Source: Marinitoga litoralis
Lineage (GTDB): Bacteria; Thermotogota; Thermotogae; Petrotogales; Petrotogaceae
DNA: 37,318 bases
Direction: 5' to 3'
NCBI RefSeq assembly: GCF_016908145.1
Contig: NZ_JAFBDI010000023.1
Span: 1 to 37,318 of the forward strand
The notes beneath the pieces were generated by a model. It was given only the letters and a program-made list of their open reading frames with translations. It made no database searches and had not been told where the DNA came from. Both the position numbers and the translations under genes were made by a program. Below are positions 8,136-16,672 of this stretch, piece by piece (position 1 is the first letter of the stretch; every line of letters starts with the position of its first letter).

Positions 8136-11057
8136 TCACCTCATCAATCCATTAATTATCCTATCTAGCATACCATCAACCACATTAATTATTTTTGCAG
8201 CTGCATTAAATGCTTGCTGATATTTAATCATATTTGCCATTTCTTCATCTAAAGAAACTCCTTTAACACTTTCTCTTTGATTAAAATATTCTGTTTTTAA
8301 GCTATCACTATTAATTTCCATTCTTTTAGCTTTTTCTCCTGTAAGTCCTACTTCTGTTATCATATCAGATATATAATCATCAAAATCATGTCGTCCATCT
8401 GAAAAAAGTTTGGTATTTTTTAACATATAACCTTCTTCCCACAATGTGGATGAATGCTCTCCTGATGGAATTATTGTATCTATATCTCCATCATTATCAG
8501 AATCAATCATTTTACCTAAATCCATAGCTAACATATCTGGATTGTTTAAAAGAAAATCTTTAACTTTTATTTCCTTTGCAATTGGAGTATTCTCATTTAG
8601 TATAAATTTTGATGCATATTTTAATTTATTTTCAAATGTTGTTGAACTATATGTTGGATTTAAAAAAGTAAAATTTTCTGAATATGGTTGAGTGTTGTCT
8701 TCATGTTTCCATAATCCTAATAATTCAAATAATCTTTCTGGACCCTTTATTTCTGCATTTTTTAAATCATAATTTAGTGTTTGATCTGCCTTTAAAACAA
8801 ACCTTCCTGAAGGAGTAAAAAATGCTAAAACCCCTGTATTTGTATTATTTATTTTTTCAGCTAAACTGCTTAAAGTATCCCTATTAAAATCTATTTCTAT
8901 TTTTTTACTTTGAATAGATAAAAAAGAGCCGAAGTCTAATAAATCCATTCTCCATTTTAAATCTGAATCTGATTTTAAATTTAATATAGCAGTTTGATTA
9001 TCAGGAGCCCACCCTTGTGAAACAAGCTTATTCGCTGCAGAATTTTTATCATAATAAAAATTTTCAATTTTTATTGCATTTCCATTTACATTAATCTCAA
9101 TACTATCAACTTTGTCCCAACTATATGTATTACCATCAGCACCTGGTAATATTTCAAACTCTTCTCCATTTTGAACAATTTCAAATTCGCCAGATGAACC
9201 AATTGTACTTCCATTTAGCAAGGATTTCTGAATAGCATTAATATCCTGTGTTCCATCCTTATAATTAATAGTAATGTTTACGTTATCTGTTAGTTGATAA
9301 TCTGATAAATCAAAAGATTTTGTCTTGTATGCATATAATCCAAAAGCATTTTTCAATGAATTTTGTGATGTATCTAAAACTGATAAGTCAACAGAGGAAG
9401 ACTTCATTTCATGAAGCATTCCTTTTGGATCATCTATAATGATATTTTTCATATCATTATATGCATTTTCTGTTGGAACTATATATAATTCATTATTCCT
9501 CACAAAAGCTCTAACTAATTTTAATCCACTATCTGTATTTCCATCACCATCAGAATCGGTATTAATTCTATTAGCAATTTCGTTTAATGTAGTAACCCCT
9601 TGAAGGTTTAGAGTTTCTGAATAGTTTCCAGGACCTTTAAATGTCATTATCCCTTGTGTGTCTGTTGTTGGTATATCTGTCCATTTTAATGCTTGAATAT
9701 CTTTTGAGGGGAATCCAAGCTGTTTAAAAATATTCCTATTAAAATCTATTATTAATCTATTGTCTAATGAAGCCCCACCTTCATTAGCAAAGGTTAATAA
9801 ACCACCATTTTGAGCATTATAATTATAATTAAAGTTTCCTCTGAATTTATTACCAGTTAATATGTTATCTATTGAATCACCAGAATTTAATGTTGCTATA
9901 TAATCTCCATTATCTACAAAACCATTTTCTATATTAATTAATTCACCATTTCCAATATCAAAATTAAGTTTTATATCACTAATTGTATCTTGATTAAATT
10001 TAATATAACTATCTACATAATTCTTTGGTTCACCACTTAAAGATATGCTTCCTGCAATCCTTCTTAACTTATCATTTGCTAAATTCCCAGATTGTATTTC
10101 ATTAAAAAAATTCATTCCCCTTATAGTTCCTGTTAGATCAAAACCTTCTTCATGAATTAAATTTAATGTGTCATAAAATGTTGCAGCAAATTCATTTATT
10201 CTTTTTAACTGATCATTGAGTAAATTATCTCTTAATTCAAACATAGCGCCTAATGAACCTTCTTTTAATCTCAATATGCCATTATCTACAAATAAATGTT
10301 TATTGCCATTTATTTCTTTTAAACTTAATTTTTTGTATATTTCTCCATTTAATAATTCGCGTCCTTTAACAATAATACTTATTTGACCATCACTTTTTTC
10401 TTTAACAATAAAATTAAATTTTTCAGATAATTCATCCAATAAAACATCCCTTTTATCTAACAAGTCATTTGGACTAATATTTTGGTTTTTTAATTCTTTA
10501 ATTTGTCTATTTAATGTAGCTAATTCATCTAATTTTGAATTTATTTCATCAATACTAGATTGAATATCATTATCCATATTATCTTTTACATTTTCTATAT
10601 CATTATATAATGAATTTAATTTATTCGCTAATTCATTTGCCTTATATACTAACTCTCTCTTATTTTCTGGAACCGTTGGTTCAGATAAAATTTTATGTAT
10701 TGATCCCCAAAATTCATCTATTGTTTTTCTGAATCCTTCTTCAGATGGTTCTCCATATAATGATTGAATATAATTCAAATTTGAATTAATAGTTTTCCAA
10801 TATCCATGTTCGGTATTATATTTTCTATACTGTATATCTAAAAATTGATCTCTAACACGTTGTAGAGATTCTATTTTTGTTCCAGTACCTAATTCAAGTC
10901 CTCCATAATTTACTGGAATACTTGTAGACATATTTACTTCTCTTCTTGAATAATTTGGATTATTAACATTAGCAATATTTTGTGAAGTAGCATTCATGGC
11001 TGTTTTACTTGCAAATAATCCGGAAACTCCTACATTCAATGTGTTAAATAATGACAT
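8136..11057 (-). CDS. flgK: Flagellar hook-associated protein FlgK (HAP1), expanded
   Basis: First hook-filament junction protein. The N-terminal hallmark (LNVGVSGLFASKTAMNATSQNIANVNNPNYSRR, residues 7-39) and the C-terminal FlgK helix (SLDEEMANMIKYQQAFNAAAKIINVVD, ~935-961) are intact. The protein is 973 residues, against about 550 in E. coli. The extra material sits between ~330 and ~880 and looks like several beta-rich surface domains. It contains two DxDxDGxxD loops (501-509 and 852-860) of the kind that bind calcium in other extracellular proteins. ATG 11057 follows GAGGTGAT. It lies 9 bases after flgN, the gene for its probable chaperone. Confidence 0.93.
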   Translation of the reverse strand: MSLFNTLNVGVSGLFASKTAMNATSQNIANVNNPNYSRREVNMSTSIPVNYGGLELGTGTKIESLQRVRDQFLDIQYRKYNTEHGYWKTINSNLNYIQSLYGEPSEEGFRKTIDEFWGSIHKILSEPTVPENKRELVYKANELANKLNSLYNDIENVKDNMDNDIQSSIDEINSKLDELATLNRQIKELKNQNISPNDLLDKRDVLLDELSEKFNFIVKEKSDGQISIIVKGRELLNGEIYKKLSLKEINGNKHLFVDNGILRLKEGSLGAMFELRDNLLNDQLKRINEFAATFYDTLNLIHEEGFDLTGTIRGMNFFNEIQSGNLANDKLRRIAGSISLSGEPKNYVDSYIKFNQDTISDIKLNFDIGNGELINIENGFVDNGDYIATLNSGDSIDNILTGNKFRGNFNYNYNAQNGGLLTFANEGGASLDNRLIIDFNRNIFKQLGFPSKDIQALKWTDIPTTDTQGIMTFKGPGNYSETLNLQGVTTLNEIANRINTDSDGDGNTDSGLKLVRAFVRNNELYIVPTENAYNDMKNIIIDDPKGMLHEMKSSSVDLSVLDTSQNSLKNAFGLYAYKTKSFDLSDYQLTDNVNITINYKDGTQDINAIQKSLLNGSTIGSSGEFEIVQNGEEFEILPGADGNTYSWDKVDSIEINVNGNAIKIENFYYDKNSAANKLVSQGWAPDNQTAILNLKSDSDLKWRMDLLDFGSFLSIQSKKIEIDFNRDTLSSLAEKINNTNTGVLAFFTPSGRFVLKADQTLNYDLKNAEIKGPERLFELLGLWKHEDNTQPYSENFTFLNPTYSSTTFENKLKYASKFILNENTPIAKEIKVKDFLLNNPDMLAMDLGKMIDSDNDGDIDTIIPSGEHSSTLWEEGYMLKNTKLFSDGRHDFDDYISDMITEVGLTGEKAKRMEINSDSLKTEYFNQRESVKGVSLDEEMANMIKYQQAFNAAAKIINVVDGMLDRIINGLMR

Positions 11058-11066
11058 GTTATCACC

Positions 11067-11543
11067 TCAGCCTTGCCAGTTTGTTTTGCTTTGATTGACA
11101 GAATTATTATATACACCATTTTTGTTATATACTGGCACATTGTTTTTAGGCTCAATAAATAATCTAATTAATATATCGTTGTATTCTATTCTAGCCTTTA
11201 ATAAATCCTTCAAAACATTGTTTAAAGAAGAAATATCCATTAATTTCTCAGATAAACTTTTTAAGTTTTGAACTAGTTCATAGTCCTTATCTGAAAAATA
11301 CTCGATAAAACTATTTAAATTATTTTTAATATTTTTTTCTAAGGCTATTTTTTCAAAGATTTCTATTCTTTGTTTTTCTTTTTTGGATAGGTTCAAAGCA
11401 TTTTCACTAATCTTTGATACATAAACATTTAATATGTTTATTTCTTCGTTATTAAGTATTCCATTTTTTAATTTTTCCATATAATAAAAAAGATCCACGA
11501 GGATATTTATCTCCTCGTGGATTATTATATTAATATCTGACAT
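11067..11543 (-). CDS. flgN: FlgN-type flagellar export chaperone (probable)
   Basis: A 158-residue, nearly all-helical protein. The pattern (N-terminal EEINILVDLFYYMEKLKNGIL, a KKEKQRIEIFEKI helix, a central LVQNLKSLSEKLMDIS and a final LKARIEYNDILIRLF helix) and the position between flgM and flgK fit FlgN, the chaperone that delivers FlgK and FlgL to the export gate. Sequence conservation is low in this family, so position carries much of the weight. ATG 11543 has its GGAGG inside the last codons of flgM, leaving a 1-base gap. In-frame codons upstream to 11558 lie within flgM. An intrinsic-terminator-like hairpin lies within its first ~20 codons. Confidence 0.75.
   Translation of the reverse strand: MSDINIIIHEEINILVDLFYYMEKLKNGILNNEEINILNVYVSKISENALNLSKKEKQRIEIFEKIALEKNIKNNLNSFIEYFSDKDYELVQNLKSLSEKLMDISSLNNVLKDLLKARIEYNDILIRLFIEPKNNVPVYNKNGVYNNSVNQSKTNWQG
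11485..11522 (-). terminator. Terminator-like hairpin inside the start of flgN
   Basis: On the minus (coding) strand, ATCCACGAGGA (11522-11512) and TCCTCGTGGAT (11503-11493) form a perfect 11-bp stem with an 8-base loop. C plus six T's, then ATTAT, follow directly. This has the full shape of an intrinsic terminator but lies about 20-58 bases into the flgN reading frame. Ribosomes translating flgN would keep it open; untranslated mRNA would let it fold. The structure is seen in the sequence; its activity is inference. Confidence 0.6.
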
Positions 11544-11544
11544 A

Positions 11545-11832
11545 TTAGAAACCTCCAAGCATTTTTTCTGCTATTTTTTCCGCGTCAATTTTGTATAAGC
11601 CTTTTTCTATGGCCTGGCGCATCTCTTCCACGAGGTTATCCCTAATATCAGGGATTTCTTTCCTGGCCATTTCTATATATTTTTTTGAAGAACCGTCAAC
11701 TGATACTTTTACAGGAGAATTGTCCTGTTTTATTATTCTATCTTCTTTGGAGGTTTTCCCTATTTTATTTTCTTTTTTTAACATTTCGTTTATATATTTT
11801 TGATATTCACCATTTAATTTATTTATATCCAT
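11545..11832 (-). CDS. flgM: Anti-sigma-28 factor FlgM
   Basis: Binds sigma-28 and holds late flagellar genes silent until the hook-basal body is finished and FlgM is secreted. It is 95 residues with the family layout: a flexible, polar N-terminal half and a C-terminal sigma-binding region with IPDIRDNLVEEMRQAIEKG, LYKIDAEKIAEKML, matching the FlgM consensus (R..KV..I..AI..G.Y.VD...IA..ML). ATG 11832 follows GGAGGTG. It opens the flgM-flgN-flgK-flgL-fliW-csrA group and is itself preceded by a sigma-28-like promoter, so it should feed back on its own sigma factor. Confidence 0.9.
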   Translation of the reverse strand: MDINKLNGEYQKYINEMLKKENKIGKTSKEDRIIKQDNSPVKVSVDGSSKKYIEMARKEIPDIRDNLVEEMRQAIEKGLYKIDAEKIAEKMLGGF

Positions 11833-11877
11833 AATTACACCTCCAGAAAAAATGCCAAATATACCTTAACATAATAT

Positions 11878-11904
11878 ATATCGCCTAAAATTTGTCAGAT
11901 ATTA
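11878..11904 (-). promoter_or_regulatory. Sigma-28-like promoter of the flgM operon
   Basis: Minus strand: TAATATCT (11904-11897), an 11-base spacer, then GGCGATAT (11885-11878). The sigma-28 consensus is TAAAGTTT-N11-GCCGATAA. The predicted start near 11871 gives a leader of about 39 bases. No terminator hairpin is visible between pheT and this site, so readthrough from pheST could add a basal level. Confidence 0.65.
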
Positions 11905-11942
11905 ATATATTTTTATAATTTAATTCTTTTTTAACAATTTAT

Positions 11943-14303
11943 TTATACTCTAACATTAACATCCAATTCCATTTTTAACATATCTATAGTTTTTTCTGCA
12001 ATTCTATTTATTTCATCGTCTGTTAAAGTCCTATCTTTAGCTCTATATGTAACTGTTATTGTTAAACTTGTTTTCCCTTTCTCGATGTTTTTACCTTTAT
12101 ATACATCAAACACTTTAATATCTTCAACTAATTTTTTTCCGACTTTTAATATAATATTTTTTATATCTAAGAAAGTTACTTTTTCATCTACCAACATAGA
12201 ATAATCTCTTCTCATTGATGGATATTCTGCAGATACTATACCTTTCTTTTTATCATTTTTTAGTTCATACATTTTTTCTAAATCGACTTCTGCAATAAAT
12301 ACAGGTTGATTAATATCATATATATTTTTTGCAATATCTACATCCATTTTACCCATAAACCCTATCTCAGTATTTTTTACAAAAATTTTTGCACTTTGAG
12401 AATATGCCATCCCTTCAATACTATCTCTTCTGTATTCTACTTCTATTCCAAAATAATCGAATAAATTATCTAAAGCACCTTTAAAAGTATAGAAATTTAC
12501 TGCTCTTTTGTCAGTATAATCTAATGGATTTTCTTCTCCTACAGAAACAAATGCAAGTTTTTCAATTTCTTTTACTTTTGTATCTGAATTTTCATCACTT
12601 AAAAAACTTTTTCCTATTTCAAATAATTTTATATCCCTAATTTGATTTCTAAAATTATAGGATGCTGATTCTAAAACACCATATACTACTAATGGTCTCA
12701 TTGTTCCTAGTTCTGAAGATATAGGATTTTCTAAAAATACTTCCCCTTCTTTTAACCACATTCTAGAGTTATCCATAAAAGAAAAGGTAAATGCTTCATT
12801 ATAACCATTTAGTCTCATAATCTCAGATACTTTTTCTCTAAATTTAATATAGTCAGATACTCCACCTATTAAATTATGATATGGTAATACTGAAGGTATA
12901 TTATGATATCCATATATTCTTCCGATTTCTTCAACAAGATCTATCTCTTCTGTTATATCTGGTCTTCTTGTTGGTATAGATACTTCAAAACCATTTTCTT
13001 TTGGTTCATATGAAAAATCTAATTTATTTAATATTTCTTTTACCCTGCTTTCTTCTATTGAAACACCTAATCTTTCATTTAAATATTTATTTCTTATAAA
13101 CACTTTTTTATTTGTAATAACTTCAGGATATACATCAGTCATTGGAGATGCTACTTTCCCATTTGCAAGTTTTTCTATTAAATATGCAAGTCTTCCCATT
13201 ACAAATTCAACATCGTTTGGATCAATACCTCTTTCAAATCTATATGAAGAATCAGATGATATTTTATGGTATCTAGCACTTTTTCTAATATTTACTGGAT
13301 CAAAATACGCAACTTCCAATAATACCTTTTTAGTGTTTTCATTTATTCCAGAATCTTGGCCACCCATAATTCCACCAAGGGCCAATATTTTTTTACCGTC
13401 GGTTATTAATGTTTCTGTTCCATTCAATTCATATTCTTTTTCATCTAACAATTCAACTTTTTCACCTTTATTTGCTTTTCTTACTACAATTTCATCTCCT
13501 ATTAAATCCATATCAAAAGCATGCACTGGATGTCCTGTCTCTAATAATACATAATTTGTAATATCAACAACATTATTTATGCTTCTTATTCCAGCAGTAG
13601 CTAGTCTTTTTACTAACCATGCTGGAGATGGTTTTATCTCTACATTTTCCATTACCAATGCTGCGTATCTTTTACAACCTTCATATTCTATTTTTACAGG
13701 AAATCCATTACCTTTATCCAATTGTTTTACTTCAGGATATCTTAAATTTTCTGCTGCATCTATTGCTATAAATTCTTTTGCTACTCCTAAATAAGATAAT
13801 AAATCTGGTCTATTAGGGAAAATTTCTATATCAATAATATCATCTTTTAATTTTAAATATTCTATAAAATCTGTTCCTAATTCTAAATTCTCAGGTATTC
13901 TATATACATATTCAGATTTTTCTTCTAATCCTAATTCTTCTAAAGAACAGAACATACCTTCAGACATAATTCCTCTCATAGGTCTTGATTTTATTTTAAA
14001 ATTACCTGCTAAAACTGCACCGTCAATTGCTACTGGAACTAAATCATTTACTTTAACGGACTTATCAGCAGTTAAAATCTGTAATTTTTTATCCCCAATA
14101 TCTACAGTACAAATAACAATTTTATCTGCATTAGGGTGATCTTTAATATCTATTATTTTTCCTACTACAACTCCTCTGATACCTTCACCTAATTTTTCTA
14201 CACCTTCAACATTAGTAGAATGTAATTTTATTTTATCAACTAAGTTATTTGTATCAACTTTAAAATCTATATAATCAGATATCCAATTTCTTGATATATT
14301 CAC
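11943..14303 (-). CDS. pheT: Phenylalanyl-tRNA synthetase beta subunit
   Basis: Beta chain of the alpha2-beta2 enzyme that charges tRNA-Phe; it carries editing and tRNA-binding functions. The N-terminal tRNA-binding OB domain is visible (VVVGKIIDIKDHPNADKI, ~45-62). B3/B4 editing and B5 regions follow (NNVVDITNYVLLETGHPVHAFD; the RRPDITEEIDLVEEIGRIYGY segment). The C-terminus is the FDX-ACB anticodon-binding domain (YPSMRRDYSMLVDEKVTF... to the end). Its 786 residues are normal. The start is GTG 14303 behind AAGGAGGAATTGTA, 13 bases after pheS. Downstream lie the flagellar genes with no visible terminator between. Confidence 0.96.
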   Translation of the reverse strand: MNISRNWISDYIDFKVDTNNLVDKIKLHSTNVEGVEKLGEGIRGVVVGKIIDIKDHPNADKIVICTVDIGDKKLQILTADKSVKVNDLVPVAIDGAVLAGNFKIKSRPMRGIMSEGMFCSLEELGLEEKSEYVYRIPENLELGTDFIEYLKLKDDIIDIEIFPNRPDLLSYLGVAKEFIAIDAAENLRYPEVKQLDKGNGFPVKIEYEGCKRYAALVMENVEIKPSPAWLVKRLATAGIRSINNVVDITNYVLLETGHPVHAFDMDLIGDEIVVRKANKGEKVELLDEKEYELNGTETLITDGKKILALGGIMGGQDSGINENTKKVLLEVAYFDPVNIRKSARYHKISSDSSYRFERGIDPNDVEFVMGRLAYLIEKLANGKVASPMTDVYPEVITNKKVFIRNKYLNERLGVSIEESRVKEILNKLDFSYEPKENGFEVSIPTRRPDITEEIDLVEEIGRIYGYHNIPSVLPYHNLIGGVSDYIKFREKVSEIMRLNGYNEAFTFSFMDNSRMWLKEGEVFLENPISSELGTMRPLVVYGVLESASYNFRNQIRDIKLFEIGKSFLSDENSDTKVKEIEKLAFVSVGEENPLDYTDKRAVNFYTFKGALDNLFDYFGIEVEYRRDSIEGMAYSQSAKIFVKNTEIGFMGKMDVDIAKNIYDINQPVFIAEVDLEKMYELKNDKKKGIVSAEYPSMRRDYSMLVDEKVTFLDIKNIILKVGKKLVEDIKVFDVYKGKNIEKGKTSLTITVTYRAKDRTLTDDEINRIAEKTIDMLKMELDVNVRV

Positions 14304-14316
14304 TACAATTCCTCCT

Positions 14317-15333
14317 TTATAACCCTAAAAATCTCATATCATTTCTATAGAATTCTCTCATGTCGGAAATTCCATGTTTTAACATTGCAATTCTTTCAAC
14401 TCCAGTTCCAAATGCAAATCCTTGCCATTCATTAGGATCATATCCAACATTCTTTAACACATTCGGATGTACTAACCCAGCACCTAATATTTCTATCCAT
14501 CCAGTACCTTTACATACATTACAACCTTTTCCACCACAGAACATACAATCAACATCTACTTCATATCCTGGTTCAACAAATGGAAAATAACTAGGTCTTA
14601 ATAATACTTTTCTAGAACCACCAAAATACATAGTTAAAAATCTTTCTAATGTAGCCTTTAAATGGCCTACTGTTACATTTTTATCTATATATAATCCTTC
14701 AACTTGATTAAATGCTGGAGAATGCGTTGCATCAGGTTCATCTTTTCTATATACTCTACCGGGTGAAATAATTGCTAGTGGAGGTTTATTATTTAACATT
14801 GTTCTTACCTGCACAGGAGATGTATGAGTTCTTAAAATAATATTATCTTTAATATAAAAAGTATCTTGCATATCCCTTGCAGGATGCCAATCTGGAGTAT
14901 TTAATGCATCAAAATTATGCCATGTTGTTTCAATTTCAGGTCCTTCAACAATTTTATAGCCCATACTTGAAAATATATCATATATTTCTCTTATTGTTTG
15001 TTTTAATATGTGTTCATAACCAATTTTTCTTCGAGCACCAGGTAATGTTATGTCAACCCAATTTTTCTTTTCTTCTTCCTCTTTTATTTTTTTCTTTAAA
15101 TTCAAAAAGGCTTCTTCTAATATTTGTTCAGCTTCTTTTTTAATACTATTTACAAATGCACCAAATTCTTTCCTTTTTTCCGGTTCGATTTTGGAAATTC
15201 CTTTCATTAAATTGGAAATCTCACCTTTTTTACCAAGAAATTTCGATTTTAAAACTTGAAATTCTTGAATATTTTTTACTTCTTTAATCTTTTCAGTTAA
15301 ATCATTTAGAATTTTATCTTTTATTTCTTTCAA
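14317..15333 (-). CDS. pheS: Phenylalanyl-tRNA synthetase alpha subunit
   Basis: Catalytic class II aminoacyl-tRNA synthetase chain. It has an N-terminal coiled coil (~1-90) that binds tRNA, motif 2 (PGRVYRKDEPDATHSPAFNQ), the cysteine cluster CMFCGGKGCNVCKGTGW typical of bacterial PheS, and motif 3 near the C-terminus (GFAFGTGVERIAMLKHGI). It has 338 residues, as usual. It appears to start at TTG 15333 behind GGAGGAAAACCAAA; no ATG lies nearby in frame. The first 20 bases overlap the end of the upstream membrane-protein gene, so the two are cotranscribed. Confidence 0.95.
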   Translation of the reverse strand: MKEIKDKILNDLTEKIKEVKNIQEFQVLKSKFLGKKGEISNLMKGISKIEPEKRKEFGAFVNSIKKEAEQILEEAFLNLKKKIKEEEEKKNWVDITLPGARRKIGYEHILKQTIREIYDIFSSMGYKIVEGPEIETTWHNFDALNTPDWHPARDMQDTFYIKDNIILRTHTSPVQVRTMLNNKPPLAIISPGRVYRKDEPDATHSPAFNQVEGLYIDKNVTVGHLKATLERFLTMYFGGSRKVLLRPSYFPFVEPGYEVDVDCMFCGGKGCNVCKGTGWIEILGAGLVHPNVLKNVGYDPNEWQGFAFGTGVERIAMLKHGISDMREFYRNDMRFLGL

Positions 15334-16105
15334 TTTGGTTTTCCTCCTTACTATTTTTGACTTTGTATATTGATATTGTATTTAGGATAATATTAAATAA
15401 GATTGATATTAAAAGAATAATAATAGCAATTTTTATATTATTTACATAAAATGATACTACAAATCCGATAATATAAAAAATTAATTTTATATAATTCTTT
15501 TTAAATATAGATGCTAAAAATACAAAACTTAAACTATAGATAATATAAATAATTATATCAGGATTAAAATAATATAATATTAAAAAGAAAGAAAATATTA
15601 TAATTAAAAAAGAAAAAAGTCTCATCATTATTGTCTTATAATAATGCAAAAGAAGCAATTTTAAATTATTCTTATCAAACAATGTAAATATTAATCCATT
15701 AAAATATACAATTGTATAAGCTATTAATCCTGATAACCTTAAATAAAGCAAATATACATTTGGCGCTTTCAAATTAATAACTTCAATAAAATAAGGCTTA
15801 ACAATTTTATTTAGTTTTATAGATATATCATATAAAATTATTTTTATCTCTTTAAAAATTAAATCAAAATAATTACTATTTTTAGGCAAATAAACTTTCA
15901 ATATAGTATCTTCTAAAGTTAATATCGCTTTAGCTTGTTGCGGAAATTCTTTAGATAATTTTAAGTTGTCACTTTCAATTGGAAATAAGCCATAATAAAA
16001 ATATGGTTCATTTTGAAATATATAATTAAAAATCATTTGTGACAAAAATAAATATACTATTAAAAATAATATACTAGATAAATATACTGCTTTTTTATTA
16101 ATCAT
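15314..16105 (-). CDS. Unknown six-helix membrane protein, ABC-2 permease-like topology
   Basis: A 263-residue protein with one transmembrane helix (~6-28), an ~85-residue extracytoplasmic stretch, then five helices (~116-142, 161-180, 183-201, 206-221, 224-246) and a charged tail. This layout (one helix, large outer loop, five helices) is that of ABC-2 type permeases. The call rests on topology and on the adjacent ABC-ATPase-like gene, not on a recognised motif. I start it at ATG 16105, which overlaps the upstream stop as ATGA, behind GGGTGTTGAT. It runs 20 bases into pheS. Confidence 0.6.
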   Translation of the reverse strand: MINKKAVYLSSILFLIVYLFLSQMIFNYIFQNEPYFYYGLFPIESDNLKLSKEFPQQAKAILTLEDTILKVYLPKNSNYFDLIFKEIKIILYDISIKLNKIVKPYFIEVINLKAPNVYLLYLRLSGLIAYTIVYFNGLIFTLFDKNNLKLLLLHYYKTIMMRLFSFLIIIFSFFLILYYFNPDIIIYIIYSLSFVFLASIFKKNYIKLIFYIIGFVVSFYVNNIKIAIIILLISILFNIILNTISIYKVKNSKEENQIERNKR

Positions 16106-16671
16106 ATTATCAACACCCTTTTTTTTATAATAAAAGGATGACATTTTTTATTAATTTCTTCTATATTATCAAATTCTTCCATATTATATAGATCCAAAAA
16201 AATAGTTTTTTCTTCAAATTCTAATTGATTACCATCTTCATCTAATACCCTATCACATACCGATTCTAATAATTCTTTCGAATTTGTTATTAACAATATA
16301 CTCTCATTTTCCATATTTTTTCCTATATATTCTGATATCTCAAATATATTCGTTATATTTTTTTCTAAAACACTAATAATAGATAATTTTCTATTCTCAG
16401 ATTTATTTTTTAATATATCTATAACCTTTTCACCATTCCATAATTTAGTAGAAACAAAATGAATTACTCTTCTACTAAAAAATGATAAATTTTCAACATC
16501 TATTCCTTCTAAAATAAATTCTTTTACATACTTTTTGGGTCTAAGTACTATTTTAAAAATATTATCAAAAATTTCTTCGGGTTTATCTGTATATATACCC
16601 AATTTTTCTTCTGCATTTAATTCTAAATCCGGCACAGAAAGTTTCGCATCATTAATTTTTAACATAATCAT
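16102..16671 (-). CDS. ABC-ATPase-like protein lacking the P-loop (degenerate)
   Basis: A 189-residue protein that reads like an ABC transporter ATP-binding domain with its catalytic parts worn away. EKLGIYTDKPEEIFDNIFK (22-40) sits where GE..GI.G.NGSGKST is expected, but the glycines, Lys and Ser/Thr of Walker A are missing. EFILEGIDVENLSFFSRRVIHF (51-72) resembles the G-I-L-DG-DI...R...V block. ESILLITNSKELLESVCDRVL (123-143) resembles the ..LLVTHD...L...CDRV switch region, with His replaced by Asn. No signature or Walker B motif is visible. ATG 16671 follows GGAGTGATTAAT overlapping the pcm end. It overlaps the membrane-protein gene as ATGA. Remote similarity by eye only. Confidence 0.5.
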   Translation of the reverse strand: MIMLKINDAKLSVPDLELNAEEKLGIYTDKPEEIFDNIFKIVLRPKKYVKEFILEGIDVENLSFFSRRVIHFVSTKLWNGEKVIDILKNKSENRKLSIISVLEKNITNIFEISEYIGKNMENESILLITNSKELLESVCDRVLDEDGNQLEFEEKTIFLDLYNMEEFDNIEEINKKCHPFIIKKRVLII

Positions 16672-16672
16672 A

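Noticed and set aside
11638-11655. Short inverted repeat ATCCCT/AGGGAT inside flgM
   Set aside because: Only a 6-bp stem with no U-run; expected by chance at this scale.
13333-13794. Plus-strand open frames inside pheT
   Set aside because: Shadow frames of the phenylalanyl-tRNA synthetase gene, with no start signals.
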